DNA of 64,000 nt, taken from Tipula vernalis (lineage: Eukaryota > Arthropoda > Insecta > Diptera > Tipulidae). The stretch's first letter is position 1. Each line of letters opens with the position of its first letter. Position numbers and translations under genes: made by a program. The stretch is from contig OY282560.1 in assembly GCA_958295665.1 (NCBI GenBank), forward strand, positions 266,835,168-266,899,167. Reading direction: 5' to 3'. The notes under the pieces were generated by a model. The model was given only the letters and a program-made list of their open reading frames with translations. It was not told the DNA's origin and made no database searches. Positions 57,768 through 64,000 of the stretch are shown in pieces.

Positions 57768-58425
57768 TTAGAGATAACAATGATCAGAAAAGTAGTGGTC
57801 CTTCGGCACTCTCCAGTTAAGAAGACTAATCGTCAAAAAGCTTGTGACAAGAGTAATATCCAATACCTCCTGTCTATTACTAGTTATAAAAGTCGGTTTA
57901 TTGCCTATGTTACTTATATGAAGGTTAGTACTTAAAATGTAATCGAGGAGTCTCACCTCGTTCATTTGTGTCCGTACTACCTCAAATCGTGTGATGAGCA
58001 TTTGCATCACTCCCAAGGATGACTACAACCTTGCGCTTCTGAGCCTCCAAGATTTGCTCACCTAGAATGATTGGTGGAGTATTCACTTCATCATAAGCTA
58101 GGTAAGCTGATACTAGCCAGAGGTTTCGTTTATCGACCCTGATGCTGACCGCTGATACATCTCCATTACTGAAATTTGATAGCAGAAAACAACTTATGTT
58201 ATTTTTAATGAGAATGCACGACCGAAACTTACCTTCTTTTTTCGCGTGCATTACTCTATAATAGGGAGTCTTGAGCCCAAGTACCCGGTCTTCAGTGACC
58301 CAAGGTTCCTGGATCAAAACGACATCTGTCGCTTCTTTCCCAATTTTTAAAATTAGAGCAGCTGATGCTGCCTTAGAGTGGTGGAGGTTGACTTGCAGAA
58401 ATGTCACTGTCATCTCTGCAGCCAA
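57768..58425 (-). pseudogene. LINE ORF2, endonuclease domain
   Basis: Nicks the target DNA to prime reverse transcription. The start MAAEMTVTFLQVNLHHSKAA overlaps the end of ORF1 by about 16 bases, a known arrangement in this LINE group. Catalytic-type motifs are LIQEPWV (Glu), GSDANAHH (Asp, Asn, His) and SDHCYL. A frameshift at about 57990, after ANAHHTI, separates the two halves (57982-58425 and 57768-58016). All active-site residues I can check are kept. Confidence 0.88.
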
Positions 58426-59628
58426 TTCTCCACCACAGTAACATCAGAGTCATCCCCTGATGAGAAGTCCTCTGAGAGCCTCTTTAAAGACTCCATGGAC
58501 GTTGAAATCTCCGTATCTGTGGAGAGATTTTCAGATTGGTTGGCTACCTCCGCGCACGCAGATGAGCTATCAAGCACCGCGTTAGTTTCTGAAGATGACT
58601 TCGGAGCCTCCGGTTTGTCCGCGTCCTTCTTGTACACTTTCAGTGTGACTGCACTGAAACCATAGTTGATTAAACCGTTGGTTTTTCCAGTGCAGTTAGT
58701 GACTCCCTGTTTAAGATGATAACAGCTGACCTATAGTCAGCCTTTGTCTCCTCAAGCTCGGCAACTTTCCAATTGTGCGTTGGCAAATCTTGGTTGTCAA
58801 CCTGCAACAACTGGAGTATCACCTTCGGATCACTAGGCTCCGAAGGGATGTACACCCCAGCTCGTGGTCTACAGAGGATCTCCTCCCTATCAATCACAGC
58901 AAGGCTGGCTCCGAGCCATACCTCGCCAACTCCGTCCACTGCCTTCTTATAAAGCAGCAGGAAACTCTGATCTGCACAGACAGTCAGTTTCACCTGATTC
59001 CTGTGCCAGCTCGCATCCCGACAAGTCGGAGCAGGTTCTGGATTTGCCGACAGGACTTTCAGGTAGGTGGTGGCTAAGGCCCCTTCCACATTCCTCCAAT
59101 TGTCGGGCGTGATACTGCCATCCTCTTGGGATTTGTCATTAACTGTCACAAACAGCTGATCCTTGAGGACGTTAAAAGGCCTCATAGCGGTAGCTTGGAG
59201 TTTTGTTCGCTTTGCGATCTTAGGACTTTCCTTCTGAGATCTGTTTCTTTTATGCTGTGAGCCAGCTGAAGGGCCTTCCGACTTTTTCTCGGTGACTTTT
59301 TGGCCCACGCAAGCATAGCTTTGTCTTTATCCGTTCTGTCTTCTGGCGACATATTATTGATGTTAACCAGGGCCCTCCAGGCCTTCCTCCTAGTATTATA
59401 GGTTGGTTTTGAGGAACTAGCTTCATTCGTGCGTTGGTTCCAATTTGTATTTGTATACTCAGATTTGTTGATCCGAGTGGAGGGACCAGTCTCGCTTGAG
59501 CTTAAGTCCCGTCGATTATTTGTAGACTTAGAGGCAAGCTTAAAGACCCGAGTCTCGTTGTCCACATTTTCCGGATATTTTAGAGAGCCGGACCCTCTTT
59601 GTTGTTGTGTGTTTTTCTTTGAATCCAT
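58410..59628 (-). pseudogene. LINE ORF1 (DUF4780-type gag-like protein)
   Basis: RNA-binding ORF1 of the LINE. I choose the start at 59626-59628 (MDSKKNTQQQRG); an earlier in-frame ATG at 59790 would add 54 residues that look untranslated. The N-terminal part is basic and low-complexity (SPRKSRKALQLAHSIKE). After a frameshift around 59200-59300 the DUF4780-like domain follows (RPFNVLKDQLFVTVND, WHRNQVKLTVCADQSFLLLY, VAELEETKADYRSAV). A second frameshift near 58670 leads to an acidic serine-rich tail ending VVENWLQR, which overlaps the ORF2 start. There is no CCHC knuckle. Confidence 0.85.
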
Positions 59629-59830
59629 GATTAGTCCCACGAGTAGCGGAGAAGGAAATGTCCGTCTGTGCAGAGATCCGCAGTACACAGATAAGCCTAC
59701 ATAATCCGGCGGGCACCAAGTATCCGGATCCACCGTTAGCGACTGAGCTAGTTTTAAAGTTGGGCTTTCAGTCTGGTCGATTATTGGCACGGTACGATTA
59801 ATACCTTAACCCAGCCCAGCGATTTGTTTA

Positions 59831-62800
59831 AGGTTGACTCCTTTAGCGCTGTGTTTTAACCTAGAAGCCAAAGAATCAGCAATCTAATTACCAGCGGTCA
59901 CCACTTCGAGGTAACACGAGCACTTGTGGAAGTTGCAAGTTACGGAGCTGACCGCAAGTGCCAACTTAAATCCCCCGAGCAACTTCACACCTGACCACCT
60001 TCCTGGCCTGATTGGTGTAGTTAATCCATAAAAAAAGTTATAAGCCTAAAAGTAAGGGTTTCATATTTTGTTTTGAGTAGTATAATATATATCATGACTA
60101 GAAAAGTCTTTTGAAATGACAATTGTCGTGAAAAATCAGTGGAATTCGATGTTTTCATATAAGCAGTCTAAGGTTTATAGAAGAAATATTAAAACTTGAC
60201 TGTTATTTGGCGTGATAAATGATATGACTACGGAAATAGGGCTGACAGTGTTCAATCGATAGGGCGGAAATAAGATGGGTACTTGGATAGAGTGGATACG
60301 AGTAGGTGCTTATAAGTTTGTTTTTTCTAGTGTGTGCTTATAAGCAGGAGAAAAAATGTATTTCCTTGGTGGATTAGTGGATATACTTGAAGTTTATGCT
60401 GCTTATTTCTTTATACGCGGAATATACCTACTTAAAAACAATAAATAAAAACCGAAACTTCTTCTTCTTCTTCCTTATACACTTCATTTAGAAGATTGGG
60501 TTCCAGGAGACTTGAGTTTAGATTCAATATGTTTTTTTTTAGATGGCCGACATTATTAATATTCGACAAATGAAAAATTATCGTTCATCCCTATTTCCCA
60601 ATTCCCAGCATCCTACCAAAAGTAATCAAATTTTGAAATTTGAAGTTCAAAGTATGAAGTTTATGGTGAATTATTTGTTGGTACATATAAATAATGTTAA
60701 TTTTATTATGTAAAGTGACTCTGGGTACCAAAGTGGTGCTGCTGTGGATACGAGAGCAAATAAAACTATCGTTTGAAAGATAATTTCGTAAGAACATATT
60801 TCCTAGAATATAAGGAGAGTTAGCAAAGCTATGGAAATATGGCAACCGAATTTAGGATTCCAACAGCTACTGAGTCGTTCGGGGGACAGTGTATGTAGTT
60901 TAACTCCATGGCTTCTAATTCCGTAAACAATCCTATACCAGAAATTTCCTGTGTGGCTTTCGAAAAACAAAAATTGTTATATGTTACGCAATACTACACA
61001 ATATTGGAAAGTATTTTAATTGTGATTGTGAAATTGAGCAAGCTGCAGATAACAGTAGATGTCAGACGCAAAGGATGAACCACTGCTACAATATTCGATA
61101 GCAACAAAAAGGAGCTAAATGGTTGGATCTATTTCTTGGAGTTCACAATAATAATCCCTGGCCTTCTGACTAAAATATATTTCGAGGGAGAAGTAAAAAG
61201 AGATTACTTTACTTATTCACAGTATGTTTAATCAGTTAATGGAAAATTTTTAAGTATTTGAAGGAGGCAATTACTTTAACCTTAAGCATCTACTACTCCA
61301 TCATGTAAAACAAGAAGTTAATGCATTTGCTTGTTTTCAGCCGTGTAAACCTGAAACTTTATATAAAAAGCATTAAATGCATTACCTTATATCATAATTT
61401 TGATATTTCTACATGAGGCGAAAAAATCGAACGGGTTTGCCATATACCATATGTATGTATATACATTACAATTAACTTACTAACTTGGATAATAGATCAT
61501 GTTTAAAGCAAATACTAGCTATGGAACCGATAAACCAATAAAACCATTTTGAAAAATTTTGTAGGTACACGGTTATGCACTTTTGCCATCGATATATTAC
61601 CTAGGTATATGTAAGGAATGCAATTGAAAGTCTGAACAAGACCATGTACCCAAACCAACATCTCAATAAACAGAATGACCCGTTTTTGCCTCCTCCCTCT
61701 GCAAACCACTCAACCCAATCCCACCCCTGAAATACCTCAATAATAAACACCCGGTAGTACTCGCGGTCATCATCAATTTTCACTCATTTCAGGTCACCCA
61801 CACTAATCACCCACAGTCACGCATGCACTGATCCACACCAAACCCATCTCCTATCCATTCACATTACTCCACTCACCCTACCGGTTTCTCTATCCACAAT
61901 ATGTTCCTCTCCACATCATTAAATTATTTTATACTTACCCGGACGTTAATGGGAGAAACCCTTCCTATTAACGTACACGTTGTAATGATCCTTTGGTAAG
62001 GTAAGAGGGCCACCAAAACTAGAAGTGTTAAGTTTAAATATCATTTTTTCCCTATCAGTAGACTTCCATTGCCAACATGATGGGAGACTTGAATGTACCC
62101 ATTAACAACGTGTATTTAATGCTAAAACCTTAAAGTACAAAATTTCTCTATTTGCTGAAATTGTTGAATTTATGTAATTACAATCCGTTGTTTCAAAACA
62201 GAACTTTCTCTAATGGTTAAACTCAGTTACTCGTAAGTTGGTTTTTTACTTCAAATTCTATCGTTTCCAAAGCAAGTTCAAATTCAATGAATATTGGAAT
62301 TTGGAGAGTGTAGAATTATGATTAAAATTTGAGCTTAACAAGAAACTGATGTGATGAATTCTGTAAATTTATTGTCATGTTCAGAATTAGAAGTTTGATT
62401 AGATACATATGTAGTCTGAAGTTTAAGGGAGCAGCCACAGATTATATTTAACCATTGACAGAAAAGATTAAATATTTTAGTTAAAGAACAGAATTTGAAA
62501 TTCTCTAAGAGTACCCTTTTGGAGCCAAAATATGTTTGCTTCTTCCTCAACCTTTAATAAATGAATTCGCTAGACAATTTTAATTCATACACAAAATGTA
62601 CACAATCGTATATTAATTTAATATTGTATTTGTATTTCTTTGATTTTATTTTTAAAATAAAAAATTTTGACAAAACCAAAAGTTTGCTTGCGTCAATCGA
62701 TTGTAAAAGCTTTATACATTTTTTTTAAACGAAGGTTTTTAGTATGTTGTTTTGGTAATATTATATATTTTTATAAACTTTTAATTTACTTATTTTAAGT

Positions 62801-63479
62801 TCATTTTGTCTATATATGAAAGTTTCATATATTCGATGCCATGATGATGACAATATGATATAACAAAAAGCTTTTGTTACTGTTTATAAACAAACATAAT
62901 GCAGAATTGAGACTACATAAATACATGTAGCTTGTTTTTTTTTCTATTTGTTGTAAAGTTTTGTAGTTTTTGGGAGTAGAACGCAAAAATGTCATGTATA
63001 CTACAGAATTTTTTTTTTGTTCATATTTTTCCTCAGTCAGCAACTGTGATAAATGACTTTTTTACCATTCCATTGATTACGCTATCAAGTGAAACGTTTA
63101 TGGAAACTACGAGTATTTATAGTGTTTTTTGTCTGTATATATTTTGTTATGGTTTTATCCATAAATAAATTTAATATACATACTCGTACGTATATTTTCA
63201 TGATATAGCAAAATGGAAAAACATAGATTTTAACTGAAATATGAATAGGTAAGTTTCATGATGGTTATATACTAGTATATGTAAATACTCGTAATGGTTA
63301 ATGTCATCTACATCATAACCCAAAAGGTAAACGAAAAATACAGAGCATGGTTTTTTGAAGAGTGCAAACCCAACCAAATCGAACTATCATGAATGGAAAG
63401 TATGATATTTTAAACGAATCTTTACAGGATTTATTTGTTTAGTAATTTGTGTATTTGACCTTCAAATGAAAATCTGCTT
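59831..63479. other. Gene-free stretch
   Basis: 59831-60020 is probably LINE 5' UTR. 61640-61930 is unusually C-rich and pyrimidine-rich on the plus strand, with repeated ccca/cact words. The rest is AT-rich without a supported frame. Confidence 0.4.
61492..61594 (+). repeat. Diverged interspersed repeat (copy of 54264-54366)
   Basis: Shared order of blocks: gatcatgttt/gatcacgttt, aaccgataaaccaataaaac, aattttgtaggtacacggtt, catcgatat. The copies lie in the same orientation 7.2 kb apart. Confidence 0.75.
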
Positions 63480-63990
63480 ATGTTAAAAATTGGCAATAGC
63501 GGATTCTATATGATCTACGATCGGTATTTGGTGGTACGCCCTACCAGATCTATGGTCGTGAATGTATGGATCTGTCTGGCACACATTGTTCAACGGTCGG
63601 TAGTCTCCGCAAGGTCACCAATCACCTTTGATTTTGAGAACTAGTAAGTGCAATGAGCTCGCCTACGGGGCCATCCAAGCGTCTACAAATGGCTTGTTCT
63701 AGCATGTACTCAAATTATTTTTCGCCCAATAGTGAGTTTGTCCGCACTCAGTCTTCGAGATTTTGCGAATACTGTTATTATGTTGTGCACCACCTGGTGC
63801 TTAACGGACTTTATTGTCTGCGAATCACGTATGGTATCCCCGAATTTTTCAAATAGTGTTATCACTCGATCATCCACGTTGTTTGTGTCGATTACACCCT
63901 AACGGTCGGCACTACGTTTTACGTCTTGGATGCTACACACAAAGTGATGTGAGTGGATCGAGTAACTGACTGGCTTATATATCGACCAGT
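63480..63990 (-). pseudogene. Gypsy reverse transcriptase fragment
   Basis: The start of a gypsy reverse transcriptase on the minus strand, in mixed frames. FAKSRRLSADKLTIG (the 'A+.RRL...K...AK' block), then FEYMLEQAICR, and KGDW followed after a TGA by PCGDYRPLNN (the 'WRPCGDYR.LN' block). The reading order runs from about 63860 down to 63560. No LTR and no catalytic YxDD region are visible in the window, and the element may continue past 64000 on the right. Confidence 0.78.
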
Positions 63991-64000
63991 AGCTCTGGCT

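Larger units (their letters stand above)
56540..59830 (-). mobile_element. LOA-type non-LTR retrotransposon (LINE), 3'-truncated
   Basis: Minus-strand ORF1 with a DUF4780-type domain overlaps ORF2, which starts with an apurinic-type endonuclease and leads to a decayed reverse transcriptase. This combination is typical of LOA/Bilbo-group LINEs of insects. The RT is lost shortly before the catalytic box at the left end (about 56540). The 5' UTR probably lies between 59630 and about 60020. Confidence 0.85.

Noticed and set aside
1..64000. CRISPR arrays, bacterial operons, rRNA
   Set aside because: None seen. The spaced repeats present are eukaryotic TE ends and minisatellites.

Overview
The window reads as AT-rich, TE-dense insect DNA, most probably from a dipteran (inference). 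The reasons are a LOA-type LINE with a DUF4780 ORF1, a THAP-domain P-element transposase, an env-bearing gypsy (errantivirus-like) element, BEL/Pao and Penelope-like elements, a short-intron PIF/Harbinger, and several Tc1/mariner relics. I recognise no host single-copy gene, rRNA, intact tRNA or CRISPR array. Nearly every coding stretch belongs to a transposable element, and nearly all carry frameshifts, stops or deletions.

Layout. 1-3981: internally deleted BEL/Pao element (minus) with both LTRs, abutting a fragment of an arthropod transposase-like gene (3982-4499). 4592-6100: gypsy LTR plus gag remnant. 6729-7335: Mutator-like fragment and a MITE. 9648-9799: perfect 66-bp palindrome. 11272-11900: mariner relic. 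12818-13344: fold-back element. 13401-18765: Helitron (minus) with a recognisable 3' terminus. 19821-21533: fold-back MITE split by a Penelope-like element. 22151-25157: nearly intact PIF/Harbinger with TTA target duplication. 25608-26577: 3' end of a gypsy element (minus) with a tRNA-like Pol III module in or next to its LTR. 26578-30455: 5'-truncated errantivirus-like element with env, env being split by a mariner.

31769-32256: solo LTR with ATAT duplication. 32262-38524: 15-bp minisatellite arrays in opposite orientation, the second split by a 5.6-kb insertion (32832-38460, duplication ACCC) that itself holds fold-back and long-TIR elements. 39496-41756: rearranged gypsy (minus). 41834-55580: a Tc1/IS630-like transposase relic split by a 12.75-kb hAT-ended insertion (42512-55263). 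That insertion contains a Tc1 relic, a second long solo-LTR-like element (45179-47077, duplication AGGT), a P element (49324-52064) and a 1.6-kb IR/DR giant hairpin (52328-53945). 56540-59830: LOA-type LINE (minus). 63480-63990: gypsy RT fragment.

Taken together this is a nested transposon graveyard, as found in pericentromeric or intercalary heterochromatin. Most retroelement and Helitron remnants lie on the minus strand, so a piRNA-cluster role is a testable idea and not something the sequence shows. Coordinates of TE ends are best where target duplications or paired repeats were found (stated in each entry). Elsewhere they are approximate.
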